This document shows positions 8,055 to 17,127 of a DNA stretch of 64,000 nt, in pieces. The DNA comes from Draconibacterium sp. GTDB lineage: Bacteria > Bacteroidota > Bacteroidia > Bacteroidales > Prolixibacteraceae. The notes beneath the pieces were generated by a model, which was not told the origin of the DNA, made no database searches, and saw nothing but the letters and a program-made list of their open reading frames with translations. The stretch lies in assembly GCA_016705335.1 (NCBI GenBank), contig JADIYN010000006.1, positions 62,001 to 126,000 of the forward strand, written 5' to 3'. Position 1 is the stretch's first letter, and each line of letters begins with the position of its first letter. A program made the position numbers and the translations under genes.

Positions 8055-8948
8055 ATGAAAAATATAAATCGAAGAAGTTTTCTACATAAAAGTGCATTGG
8101 GTGTGGGTGGTGCATTCGCAGCAGCTACCGGGATAATTAACCTGAGTTTTAACCCGGCATCAAATGCTTTTATTGATGTTGTCAGCCTGGGTGAAACCAA
8201 TTTAAAAGTGCCGCGCCTGGCTTTGGGTACAGGTTCTTTCGGATGGAAACGAACTTCGAGCCAAAAAAAATTAGGAGAAGATAAATTTGTACAATTGGCA
8301 CAACATGCTTTTGACAGGGGAGTTAAGTTTTTTGAAACTGCCGACATGTACGGAACTCATGAATATGTGGGAAAAGCCATGAAAAAAGTAGGTCGTGAAA
8401 ATGTAACCTTGCTTTCAAAAATAATGGTTTACGATCATGAAGGTTGGTATAAAACTGAACCTTTCCAGAAAAGTATCGACAGGTTTCGAAAAGAACTCAA
8501 CACTGATTATATTGACATTTTGTTGCTGCATTGCATGGTAAACAGTGAATGGCCCGATGAATACAAACGTTACATGGATGATTACAGTGAGGCAAAACAA
8601 AAAGGGATAATCAAACAGGTTGGTTTATCGTGCCATGATTTTGGCGCAATGGAAATTGCTGCCGAAAGTCCCTGGGCTGATGTGTTGTTGGCCCGCATTA
8701 ATTACGATGGTGCTAAAATGGATGGTACACCCGAAAATGTGATGAAGGTTTTAAAGAAAGCCAAAGAAAATGGCAAAGGAATTATTGGAATGAAAATTTT
8801 TGGATGTGGTGAACTTACCAAAGAAGATCAACGTCAGAAATCGCTCGAATATGTAATAAAAAGCGGAAATGTTGATTGTATGACAATTGGTATGGAAAGC
8901 ATTGAACAGGTAAATGATAACGTGGAAAGGATAATGAAATTGATTTAG
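8055..8948 (+). CDS. Tat-exported aldo/keto reductase
   Basis: A 297-residue protein with a twin-arginine signal (NRRSFLHKS, residues 5-13, then a hydrophobic Ala/Gly-rich stretch). The aldo/keto reductase tetrad is complete: Asp97 and Tyr99 in ETADMYG, Lys122 in LLSKIM, and His159 in DILLLHC. It should fold as a TIM barrel and reduce an aldehyde or ketone with NADPH, but export via Tat implies loading of the cofactor before translocation. It stands alone, convergent with the DUF2461 gene, with a shared hairpin terminator between them. The natural substrate is unknown. Confidence 0.85.
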   Translation: MKNINRRSFLHKSALGVGGAFAAATGIINLSFNPASNAFIDVVSLGETNLKVPRLALGTGSFGWKRTSSQKKLGEDKFVQLAQHAFDRGVKFFETADMYGTHEYVGKAMKKVGRENVTLLSKIMVYDHEGWYKTEPFQKSIDRFRKELNTDYIDILLLHCMVNSEWPDEYKRYMDDYSEAKQKGIIKQVGLSCHDFGAMEIAAESPWADVLLARINYDGAKMDGTPENVMKVLKKAKENGKGIIGMKIFGCGELTKEDQRQKSLEYVIKSGNVDCMTIGMESIEQVNDNVERIMKLI

Positions 8949-8951
8949 GCA

Positions 8952-8981
8952 TAAAAAAACCCCAGTCAGGACGACCGGGGT
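8952..8981 (-). terminator. bidirectional hairpin terminator between convergent genes
   Basis: Arms 8959-8967 and 8973-8981 pair at 8 of 9 positions (the ninth is a G-U wobble on the minus strand). The minus-strand RNA then has a run of six U residues. The plus side has only a weak T tract, so it probably serves the DUF2461 gene best. Confidence 0.65.
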
Positions 8982-9015
8982 ATATTTTGAATCGGGAAGA
9001 TAAAAAATATGGGTC

Positions 9016-9733
9016 TTATATTATATATATTCTAAGAAACGCTGAAAGGTTACCCTTTATTTCATTCTTTTTTAAAGATTTTTTATCCAGTGCATCATTC
9101 AGAAACTTGTTTACAGGATGTAAAATTTTAAAAGATTGAACCAAATGCTCAATATAATTGTCGGCCGAAACCTGATCCCTGCTAAACTGTGTTGAATAAA
9201 CGAATGATTTATACTTAAGTAATTCAATAAATTCATGATCTTTGGGAAAACCTTTTGGCGCTGTTTTTAATTTGTCGTCCATCATTTCAGGATAAATCTT
9301 TTTAAAGTTTTTGTTTTCCACTATGTCAAGATACTCTTCTCCATTCTCAGCCAGATATTCACGAATTGCTTTTAGTGGTTCAGCGGGTGGCATGTACACG
9401 CCACCTCCAGCAAAACTTCCTGCCGGGTCAATGTGAAAATAATAACCTGCGTTCATGCTTTTTCTTCCTCCTTTGGCAATAAAAGCACCAAAATTGGTTT
9501 TGTATGGGCGTTTATCGTTAGAAAACCTGACGTCCCTGAAAATTCGAAAAACACAATCTTTAGGCGATAAAGCAGGGATTTCATGGTCAAATTTCCGAAT
9601 TTCATTGATAAGCACCTCGGTTAAGAAAAGTACTTTTTTCGCGACTTTCTTCATATCTTTTTTTATTGGTATTGTACCACTCCCTGTTGTTATTTGCTGA
9701 CAGATCGGTTAGAAAATCCAAGACTTTATTCAT
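9016..9733 (-). CDS. DUF2461 family protein (frameshifted near 9634-9639)
   Basis: The long frame (9016-9654) holds DUF2461 landmarks such as PALSPKDCVFRIFRDVRFSNDKRPYKTNFGAF and AGYYFHIDP, but lacks the family's N-terminus. That N-terminus is found in another frame from the ATG at 9733: MNKVLDFLTDLSANNN, then REWYNTNKKRYEESREK. The two join at a six-T homopolymer at 9634-9639, so a single-base indel there explains the split. The restored protein is about 239 residues, normal for the family. DUF2461 proteins have no established function. Convergent with the Tat aldo/keto reductase and divergent from ispD. Confidence 0.8.
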
Positions 9734-9789
9734 GCTGATAAATTTAGATTATTTTTACATGCGTTTACGTACAGATTAACAAAACCACA

Positions 9790-10504
9790 ATGAAAAAGTT
9801 TGCCTTAATAGTTGCCGGGGGAAGCGGAAGCCGTATGAAAAATAATGTTCCGAAGCAATTTCTTGAATTAAATGGCCGACCGGTTTTGATGCACACTTTT
9901 GACGCATTCATGCGGTATGATCAACATATTGAATTTATACTTGTTCTCCCAAAAAATCAAATTGAATTATGGAAATCGTTACGCGATACACACAAGTTCG
10001 ATGTAAAACATAAAATTGCTTTTGGCGGCGAAACGCGTTTTGATTCAGTTAAAAATGGGTTGGAGTTAATTCCTGATGAAGGAATTGTTTTTATCCATGA
10101 TGGTGTTCGGCCACTTGTTTCTGAAAAAACCATTGAAAATTGTTTTGAAACTGCTTTGGATAAAGGAAATGCACTGCCCGTGATACAGGTTTCGGAATCT
10201 GTCAGAATGGTTGAAGGATCGGAAAATTTTCCGGTAGATCGTTCTAAGTATTTTCTTGTGCAAACGCCACAAACCTTTAAAACCCAATTAATCAAAAAAG
10301 CTTACCGGATGGCAAATTCAAACTCTTTTACTGATGATGCGACAGTACTTGAAAGTTCTGGTGAAACCATTCATTTAGTTGATGGTAACCGGGAAAATAT
10401 AAAAATCACTTTTCCCTGAAGATTTGGTTTATGCTGAAATTCTTTTGCAAGATAAAATTAGTGCTGATAGTCCCGGCGGGGGGTGTGGGGCCCAAAAAAC
10501 CTAA
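9790..10504 (+). CDS. ispD: 2-C-methyl-D-erythritol 4-phosphate cytidylyltransferase (frameshift near 10414)
   Basis: IspD transfers CMP from CTP to methylerythritol phosphate, the third step of the non-mevalonate isoprenoid pathway, in the cytosol. The nucleotide-binding loop GGSGSRMKNNVPKQF is at about 11-25, with HDGVRPLVS and TPQTFKTQL further on. The uninterrupted frame stops at 10417-10419 after KITFP. One base too many in the CCC run at 10414-10416 explains this: the other frame continues EDLVYAEILLQDKIS, the expected IspD C-terminus, to a stop at 10502-10504. The last 10 or so codons (SPGGGCGAQK) run into the G-rich intergenic element and are not family-like. Confidence 0.88.
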
Positions 10505-10520
10505 AATTACTGTTGCAAAA

Positions 10521-10548
10521 AGTCCCCCTCGGGGGATTTAGGCGGCTT
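10521..10548 (+). repeat. copy A of a dispersed G/C-hairpin element at gene 3' ends
   Basis: Reads AGTCCCCCTCGGGGGATTTAG and continues GCGGCTT. The TCCCCC/GGGGGA hairpin is at 10523-10536. The consensus tail TTAGaGGGGCTT is shared with the copies at 21541 and 25886. This copy overlaps the last codons and stop of gltX and lies 17 bp after the ispD stop, so it may serve as a two-way terminator. Confidence 0.6.
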
Positions 10549-12072
10549 TTTCTATTTTTTCAATTGCAGTTTTTAACCTTTCAATTGTTTCTTCCTGACC
10601 CAAAATTTCGCAGATTTTAAATAAATCAGGGCCAACATTTCCACCTACCAAACACAAACGCAGTGGGTTCATTATTGCACCAAAATTCCATCCTTTTTCG
10701 TTCATGAAATTTGAAAATGCTTCTTTAATTTTTGTTTGTTCCCAATTTTCAACCACAGAAAAAACCTTGTAAATCTCTGTTAATTGAGCTGAAGTTTCCG
10801 GTAACCAACGTTTTTCAATAGTTTTTGCATCGTAACTTTCAGGCACTGTAAAAAAGAAGTTGCTTTGTTCCCAGATCTCTGATACAAACTGGCAACGTTC
10901 TTTCACTTCGGCAACTACTTTCTGAATTTTTTCATCCGAAGCTGAAATTCCTTTATCGTTTAAAACAGGTTTAAATAAATCTGAAAGTTCCTTAACCGAT
11001 TTTTGCTGAAAATAATGTTTGTTGAACCATTTTGCTTTTTCGGGATCAAATCGTGAGCCCGATTTTACAACACGTTCGAGGCTAAATATTTCAGATAATT
11101 CTTCCAGTGAAAAGAATTCCTGTTCTGTTCCCGGATTCCAGCCAAGTAGTGCAAGCAAATTAATAAATGCTTCCGGAAAGTAGCCATCTTCGCGGTAACC
11201 GCGGAAAGTTTCTCCCGAAATGGTGTCGTTCCAAAGTAGCGGAAAAACGGGAAAACCCATTTTATCACCATCGCGTTTACTTAGTTTTCCTTTGCCAACA
11301 GGTTTTAAAATTAACGGTAAATGGGCAAACCTGGGTCTTGTATTTTCCCAACCCAAAGCACGGTACAACAAAACATGCAAGGGCATCGACGACAACCACT
11401 CTTCGCCGCGGATAACATGCGAAATCTCCATCAAATGATCGTCAACAACATTTGCCAGGTGGTAAGTTGGCATTCCATCGGCTTTAAAAATTACTTTGTC
11501 GTCGAGCACTGATGTGTTAAATGTAACTTCGCCACGAATGATATCATTCTCGGTAACATTTGTATTTTCAGGCATTTTAAAACGAACAACAAACGATTCA
11601 CCTGTTTTTAGTTTTTCATCAACTTCAGTTTTTGATAAGGTCAAAGAGTTGCATAGATTTCCACGGGTGTGAATTCCATATGAAAAAACGCCTCCATTCT
11701 TTTCTTCTTCCAAACGAATTGCTTCCAGTTCATCGGGGTATCGAAAGCATAATAAGCCCAGCCTGATTCGAGCAGATTGTCAGCATATTCCTTATATAAT
11801 GTTTTGCGTTCACTTTGTCTGTACGGTCCAAATTTTCCTCCAATTCCCGGACCTTCGTCAAAATGTAATCCACACCAGTTCAGACTTTCAATAATATATT
11901 CTTCAGCGCCTGGCACAAAACGGTTTTGGTCGGTATCTTCAATGCGGAGTAAAAAATCGCCACCATGTTTTTTGGCAAATAAATAATTGAACAATGCAGT
12001 GCGTACTCCTCCCATATGCAGCGGTCCGGTTGGACTTGGGGCAAAACGCACCCGTACTTTCCTTTCAGTCAT
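10538..12072 (-). CDS. gltX: glutamyl-tRNA synthetase (frameshift near 11735-11738)
   Basis: GltX charges tRNA-Glu with glutamate. The class I HIGH-type motif is APSPTGPLHMGG at about residues 8-19, and the KMSKS-type motif is GKLSKRDGD in the second half. The start is the ATG at 12072 (MTERKVRVRFAPSPTG); the open frame upstream to 12192 is unrelated and lies beyond a promoter box. The frame breaks after GWAYYAFDTP at a four-G homopolymer (11735-11738); the other frame continues DELEAIRLEEEKNGG and runs to the stop at 10538. The restored length is about 511 residues, normal for the family. As the gene should be essential, the break is probably a sequencing error. Confidence 0.92.
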
Positions 12073-12096
12073 TTCAACGTTTTTTTGAATTGTGGG

Positions 12097-12104
12097 CAAA
12101 GATA
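12097..12104 (-). promoter_or_regulatory. Bacteroidota -7 promoter box for gltX
   Basis: The minus strand reads TATCTTTG, an exact TAnnTTTG match, 25 bp before the gltX start at 12072. No clear -33 TTTG is seen. It supports the short gltX start. Confidence 0.5.
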
Positions 12105-12394
12105 GAAGAAAATCATTAGTGAATTTGTAAATGAGGAGTGTGTAAATGGGAAAATACCCCCTTTCTCGCCAAAAATAATGCAGATCCGTCAAGCGGACTT
12201 CCGGCTCAAACTGTCCCCCTCAATTGAGGGGGACAGTGGAAACATCCTTGCAGAACCAATTTATCAGGTAAAGGTCGAAATCTAGTAAGTATTTATTAAT
12301 TACAAGAACACAGTTTTCCAGTTTTCTGCCTTTTATCAATGTTTATTTCAATCGCTTTCCGTTATTTTGAAGTCAAATTCAAAACAAAAATGCC
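12105..12394. other. 290-bp intergenic region between gltX and kbl
   Basis: Divergent promoter region. It holds a CCGTCAAGCGG word at 12186-12196 that recurs in the hairpin after kbl, and the perfect 26-nt palindrome at 12211-12236. I see no RNA gene and no convincing kbl promoter; ATTTTGAAG near 12363 is one base short of the consensus. Confidence 0.5.
12211..12236. repeat. perfect 26-nt palindrome (CTGTCCCCCTCAA and its complement)
   Basis: The first 13 bases, CTGTCCCCCTCAA, are followed by their exact reverse complement with no loop. It resembles the CCCCC/GGGGG hairpin elements after ispD, pgk and gldH but lies upstream of both flanking genes. Alternative roles: a regulator site or a mobile REP-like unit. 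Confidence 0.6.
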
Positions 12395-13579
12395 ATGTAC
12401 GGAAAAATGAAACAAGACCTGAAAAACACCCTCGAAGAGCTTAAACAACAAGGTTTATATAAAACTGAACGGATTATTACTTCATCGCAAAGCTCGGAAA
12501 TTGAAGTTGGAGGAAAACCGGTTTTGAATTTTTGCGCCAACAATTATCTCGGTCTTGCCAATCACCCGGAAGTTGTAAAAGCTGCACAAAATATTATGAA
12601 TGACTGGGGTTTCGGGCTTTCTTCCGTTCGGTTTATTTGCGGCACACAACAAATTCATAAAGATTTGGAGAAAAAGGTTTCTGATTTTCTGGGTACTGAA
12701 GATACGATTTTGTATTGTGCGGCATTTGATGCAAACGGCGGGGTTTTTGAACCCATTTTGGGCGAGGATTCAGCAATTATTTCAGATGAATTAAATCACG
12801 CTTCTATTATTGATGGTGTGCGTTTGTGTAAGGCACAGCGTTTTCGCTACAAACATTCGAACATGGAAGAACTGGAGCAATGCCTGAAAGATTCACAAAA
12901 CCTGAAATACCGGATTATTGTTACCGACGGCGTTTTTTCAATGGACGGTGATATCGCCAAACTACCTGAAATTGTTGCATTAGCCGAAAAATTCGATGCA
13001 CTTGTATTGGTTGACGATTCACATGCCACTGGCTACATTGGAAAAACCGGTCGCGGTACTGCTGAATATTACGATTTGCTTGGAAAAATTGATATTATTA
13101 CCACCACTTTCGGGAAAGCGATGGGTGGTGGAAATGGCGGTTGTACTTCGGGACGTAAAGAAATTATTGAAATGTTGCGTCAGCGGTCGCGCCCGTATTT
13201 GTTTTCGAACACTTTGGCTCCAGCAACGGTTGGAGCAACCTTAAAAGTTATAGAAATGCTTTCAGGTTCATCGGAACTACCTGCTAAAACAATGGCAAAT
13301 GCCCAACATTTTCGTAAAAAAATGGAAGCTGCCGGGTTCGATCTGGTAAAAGGAAACACTGCAATTGTTCCGGTTATGATTTATGATGCACCACTTGCAG
13401 TAAAATTCGCCGATGAACTTTTAAAAGAAGGTGTTTATGTTATCGGTTTTGTTTTTCCGGTAGTGCCTCGCGGAAAAGCGCGGATTCGGGTGCAACTGTC
13501 AGCAGCACACACAACTGAACAAATAGATTTGGCATTGGAAGCATTTATTAAAATTGGGAAAAAACTGGGAATTATTTAA
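12395..13579 (+). CDS. kbl: glycine C-acetyltransferase (2-amino-3-ketobutyrate CoA ligase)
   Basis: Kbl converts 2-amino-3-oxobutyrate and CoA to glycine and acetyl-CoA, the second step of threonine breakdown via threonine dehydrogenase. The 394-residue protein is collinear with E. coli Kbl from the start (MYGKMKQDLKNTLEELKQQG) to the end (IGKKLGII). The pyridoxal-phosphate Lys is Lys241 in TTFGKAMGGG; DDSHATG at 207-213 and LNHASIIDG at 133-141 are also conserved. No threonine dehydrogenase gene is adjacent. The frame is intact. A hairpin follows at 13585-13619. Confidence 0.95.
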   Translation: MYGKMKQDLKNTLEELKQQGLYKTERIITSSQSSEIEVGGKPVLNFCANNYLGLANHPEVVKAAQNIMNDWGFGLSSVRFICGTQQIHKDLEKKVSDFLGTEDTILYCAAFDANGGVFEPILGEDSAIISDELNHASIIDGVRLCKAQRFRYKHSNMEELEQCLKDSQNLKYRIIVTDGVFSMDGDIAKLPEIVALAEKFDALVLVDDSHATGYIGKTGRGTAEYYDLLGKIDIITTTFGKAMGGGNGGCTSGRKEIIEMLRQRSRPYLFSNTLAPATVGATLKVIEMLSGSSELPAKTMANAQHFRKKMEAAGFDLVKGNTAIVPVMIYDAPLAVKFADELLKEGVYVIGFVFPVVPRGKARIRVQLSAAHTTEQIDLALEAFIKIGKKLGII

Positions 13580-13584
13580 TTTCT

Positions 13585-13619
13585 TATCCGTCAAGCGGTT
13601 CCAAACCGCTAGACAGATA
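13585..13619. repeat. imperfect hairpin after kbl (CCGTCAAGCGG element)
   Basis: Arms at 13585-13600 and 13604-13619 pair over AGCGGTT/AACCGCT and, imperfectly, outward. The CCGTCAAGCGG word is also found at 12186-12196, on the other side of kbl. It sits 6 bp past the kbl stop, with no U-run. It may be a 3'-end structure shared by kbl and the convergent gene at 13635. Confidence 0.5.
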
Positions 13620-13634
13620 CATACCTGAATAATA

Positions 13635-14168
13635 TCATTTTATTCCCTGTATCGAAATTGTAGATATATCGTTTTCAATTTTATGCGTTGCCTTTTTGAA
13701 TTTCCTGGCTGTAATTACCTCTATTGTAAATTCAACACGGGCTCCGGCTTTTCTTGTTTGAAATTCGGCCACAACAATTTGTCTTTCATTTTCTCCCTTC
13801 AATTCGCGAAAAACGGGTTTAAACTGATCACTGCCGATGCGGCGTGTTGATTTAAATTGGATAGCAAAATACCCCTCGCTTCCCTGATAATAATAGGTTT
13901 TGTTTTTCTCGTTGAAACTGGCTTTCGCCAAAGTGCTGTGTTTCTTTTTCTCTTTTATCCATTTTCCTTCCTGTTGCGGAAATTCAATTATTAACCTGTA
14001 ACTGCCTTCATTTAAATATTGAAACCCGGCTTTCCCTTTTTCGCCTGTTTCCTGAAAACCAACCTGCTTGTGCAACTTTGTATCTTCAAGAATTACCCTG
14101 GCATTTTGTAGCAGGTTTTTATGGAAGAAAATAGAACTAAAAGTTAATAACAGAAAAAGTAATCTCAC
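13635..14168 (-). CDS. secreted protein of unknown function
   Basis: No family recognised. The 177-residue product starts with a hydrophobic signal-like segment (MRLLFLLLTFSSIFF) without a clear cleavage motif. The rest is strongly basic, with many Lys/Arg clusters such as WIKEKKKH and ITARKFKKATHK, and several predicted beta strands ending in AEFQTRKAGARVEFTIEVI. It lies 24 bp downstream of the GH2 beta-mannosidase gene on the same strand, so it is probably cotranscribed with it. A role in the same glycan pathway is only a guess from position. Confidence 0.6.
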   Translation of the reverse strand: MRLLFLLLTFSSIFFHKNLLQNARVILEDTKLHKQVGFQETGEKGKAGFQYLNEGSYRLIIEFPQQEGKWIKEKKKHSTLAKASFNEKNKTYYYQGSEGYFAIQFKSTRRIGSDQFKPVFRELKGENERQIVVAEFQTRKAGARVEFTIEVITARKFKKATHKIENDISTISIQGIK

Positions 14169-14192
14169 TTTTTTAAATTTTAATCATTAACA

Positions 14193-16795
14193 TCAAAACG
14201 CCCCATCCAGCGTTCTCACCGTTAAAACCTCTTTCAGTTTTTCTTCTGAAATTGAAGTTTTCAAATTAATTATTGCCTTTTCATTGGGCAGTAAATCGAA
14301 ATAATTATCTGTGAAAAAACCTTGTTCATCGCCAATTTGAAAGTAAACGTTTTTGGCGAGTTTATCGGTTTTCAGTTCGATACTGAAACCGTTTTCTTCT
14401 TTTGTAATTTCAAACTCAACTTTAGGTTTGTCTATTTTAAGTTCTTTAAAAGGCTTGAAAAAGAAGGAATTTTTCGAAAGTGTCTTTCCATTTTCAACCA
14501 ATTCGCAAACAAAAACCGAGTGGTCAATTTCTTTTCCGTATTCCTGTTCAAATTCAGCTTTGTTCACTTCATAAAACACTTTGCTTGAGTTGGCATCAAT
14601 AGTAACCAATGAAGCGCTTTCCCAAATTATCCTGCCGTCAAAATCCATTAATTTCAATTTCATTTCGGCATTTATATTTTCCAGCCTGTCATTCACAATA
14701 CCAACTTTAAACTTTATATCATCAATGTAAGGACTTATTAAAACCTGTTCAAAACCCTTTTTCACGTAATATTGCAGCGCTTTCCAATTCTGGTAATAGT
14801 CGGTTGAACTCCAAGAAGCAACCGGCCAGCAATCGTTAATTTGCCAGTACAAACTGCCCATGCAAAACGGCATGGCACGACGGTGGCCTTCCAATCCAAA
14901 TTTTATTCCTTCAGCTTGTAATACTTGGTTCACATACAAAAACGACTCAAAATCCTTTGGCTTTTTATATTCCTGCAACATGTAATATTCAATGGTTCCG
15001 TTGCCAATTGACGAGCGCTGGTGCGATTTCATTACCTCCGAGAAAATATCGTAATCTTCAGGAATAGCATATTTTCTGACGGTTGCAATTTCGGGAAACG
15101 ACTGAAACCCATATTCGCTCATGAAACGCGGCAAGTGTGTTGCATAAGTTTGGAAAGGCGCTTTCCCCCACCAAACTCCCCAGTAATGTTCGTCGCCATT
15201 TACCAAATCCGCAGGAATTCCTTCGCCCGATGAAGGGCTTGAACCCCAGTAACTGCGCTGAGAATCATATTCAGCAACAACTTCAGGCAAAATTTTATGA
15301 AAAATATCTTCGTAAGCTTTCCATATTTTGTCTGCATTTTCCTGGCTTTTAGCTTCCTCTTTTTCCTTCCAGCCCCAACCTTTCCATGCAGCCAGAATTT
15401 CGTTGTTGCCGCACCACAATCCAATACTTGGGTGATTGCGCAATCGTTTCACATTGTCGATGGCCTCGTGTTTTACGTTATCCAAAAATGCTTCATCACC
15501 GGGGAACATCGCGCAGGCGAACATAAAATCCTGCCATAAAAGAATTCCGGCTTCATCGCACAAATCGTAAAAAATATCTTCCTCGTACGTGCCACCTCCC
15601 CAAACCCGCAGCATGTTGTTGTTTGATATTCTGGCAGTTTCAACAACTTTACGGTAGTTTTCATCGGTAACACGAGGCAAAAATGCATCATTGGGAATGT
15701 AGTTTGCACCTTTCATAAAAACGGGGTGCCCATTCAGTTTGAAATAAAAAGAAGTGCCATCGTTATCTTTTTCGCGAACCAGTTCCAAAGTTCGGATTCC
15801 TATTTTTGTTTCTTCGAAAGTTTTGCTTCCATTAACATTCAATTCGCCTGTAATGTTGTATAAATGAGCTTCTCCCAAACCGTTTGTCCACCATAGTTTT
15901 GGGTTTTGAATCTCAAAATCCACCGAATATTTCTGGACTCCTTTTTGAAGTTTAACCGATGATTTGGCCAAAATTGTGCTATCGTTTTTAACAACGAGGT
16001 TTGCTTTTCCATTTTCAACAGCATCTATTTCGAAAACAGCAGTAAAAGTTGCTTTCTCATCGGCAACCGAATTTTGAATAATTTGTAGATTTTCAATTTT
16101 CGCAATATTCCAGACATTTAAAGTTACAGGTCTCCAAATTCCACTGGTTACAAGGCGGGGCCCCAGTCCCATCCAAAATGATAACCCGCTTTTCGTGTAT
16201 AAATACTTACCATTTTATCGCCTTCAACCTTGCCGATTTTTGCCAAATCGTTGTCTGAAACCGGAATTACATATCCTTGCGCATCATATTTTTTTATTCC
16301 TTCAACTATTGGCGAACGGAAAATAATACGCAACTCGTTTTCTCCTTCCTTCAAATGTTCTTTCACATTTGCTTTCCATTCGCGGAACATATTATCGGCT
16401 GACAGCACTTTTTCGCCATTTACAAATACGTCGGCATAAGTATCGAGTCCTTTAAAATCAAGCTCAACAATGTCTTTTTGAAGCAATTCATTCTCAACCG
16501 AAAAAGTAGTTTTGTATTCCCAGTCAACTTTGTCGATCCATTGTAAATCATGTTCGTTTAAACGGTAAAACGGGTCCTCTATTTTTCCATTGGTGAGTAA
16601 GTCGGTATGCACCGTTCCCGGAACTGTGCCCGGCAGCCACTCATTTTTACCGGCCTGACTGAAAATCCAGTTTTCGTTCAATTCTCTTGAAACCATTAAC
16701 TCCGAATTCGCTTCATTTTTAACATTGCAGCCTGTAAAAAACAATACCATTAATATTGTTGCAATCGATAATACCTGTTTCATTTTGTTTTTCAT
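14193..16795 (-). CDS. GH2 beta-mannosidase, lipoprotein (frameshift near 16157-16164)
   Basis: A family 2 glycoside hydrolase that should release terminal beta-mannose from mannan-type or N-glycan oligosaccharides. The lipobox FFTGCN near the N-terminus predicts membrane anchoring. The jelly-roll domain (LNENWIF...GTVPGTVHTDLL) is followed by the TIM barrel with acid/base Glu in LWCGNNEILAAW and nucleophile Glu in MSEYGFQSFPE. The frame breaks after GYHFGWDWGP at the GGGGCCCC run 16157-16164: one missing base restores RLVTSGIWRPVTL. Restored length is about 868 residues, typical. Start at 16795 (MKNKMKQ) or 16783; a promoter box is just upstream. A small secreted-protein gene follows at 14168. 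Confidence 0.88.
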
Positions 16796-16810
16796 GTTGA
16801 AGTTAAAAAA

Positions 16811-16818
16811 CAAATGTA
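16811..16818 (-). promoter_or_regulatory. Bacteroidota -7 promoter box for the beta-mannosidase operon
   Basis: The minus strand reads TACATTTG, an exact TAnnTTTG match, 16 bp before the ATG at 16795 and 28 bp before the one at 16783. It rules out the further upstream ATG at 16813 as the true start. Confidence 0.45.
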
Positions 16819-17042
16819 ACTTAAATGTGTAATGTGAGAAAAGTAAAACTTAGTGTTTTTGAAATTCCGGCAATCAAGCATAAAGTTTTTATCTGCTGAA
16901 GTAATAATATAACTGCTGTTGAACGGGGAACATGAAACCTGTGACCGGGCAGCGTATAATCCTTTTTAACTTTTCAAAATACTATTTATCATTTGTTTAT
17001 TATTGTTAACCTGCTTTCACATTTATTCAAATAATAAACTTA

Positions 17043-17050
17043 TACTTTTG
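17043..17050 (+). promoter_or_regulatory. Bacteroidota -7 promoter box for the TonB receptor operon
   Basis: TACTTTTG matches TAnnTTTG exactly, 78 bp before the receptor start at 17128. No clear -33 TTTG at the right spacing. The rest of the 16819-17127 gap shows nothing I can support. Confidence 0.4.
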
Positions 17051-17127
17051 TCGTTCAATTAGTATTGATTTTTCAACAACCAAAGCCATTTTTTAAACGA
17101 TAACCAAAAAAACATTCAACTGAGAAT

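Noticed and set aside
12073..12192. N-terminal extension of GltX to 12192
   Set aside because: The added 40 residues have no homology to GltX, and an exact -7 promoter box at 12097-12104 lies within them.
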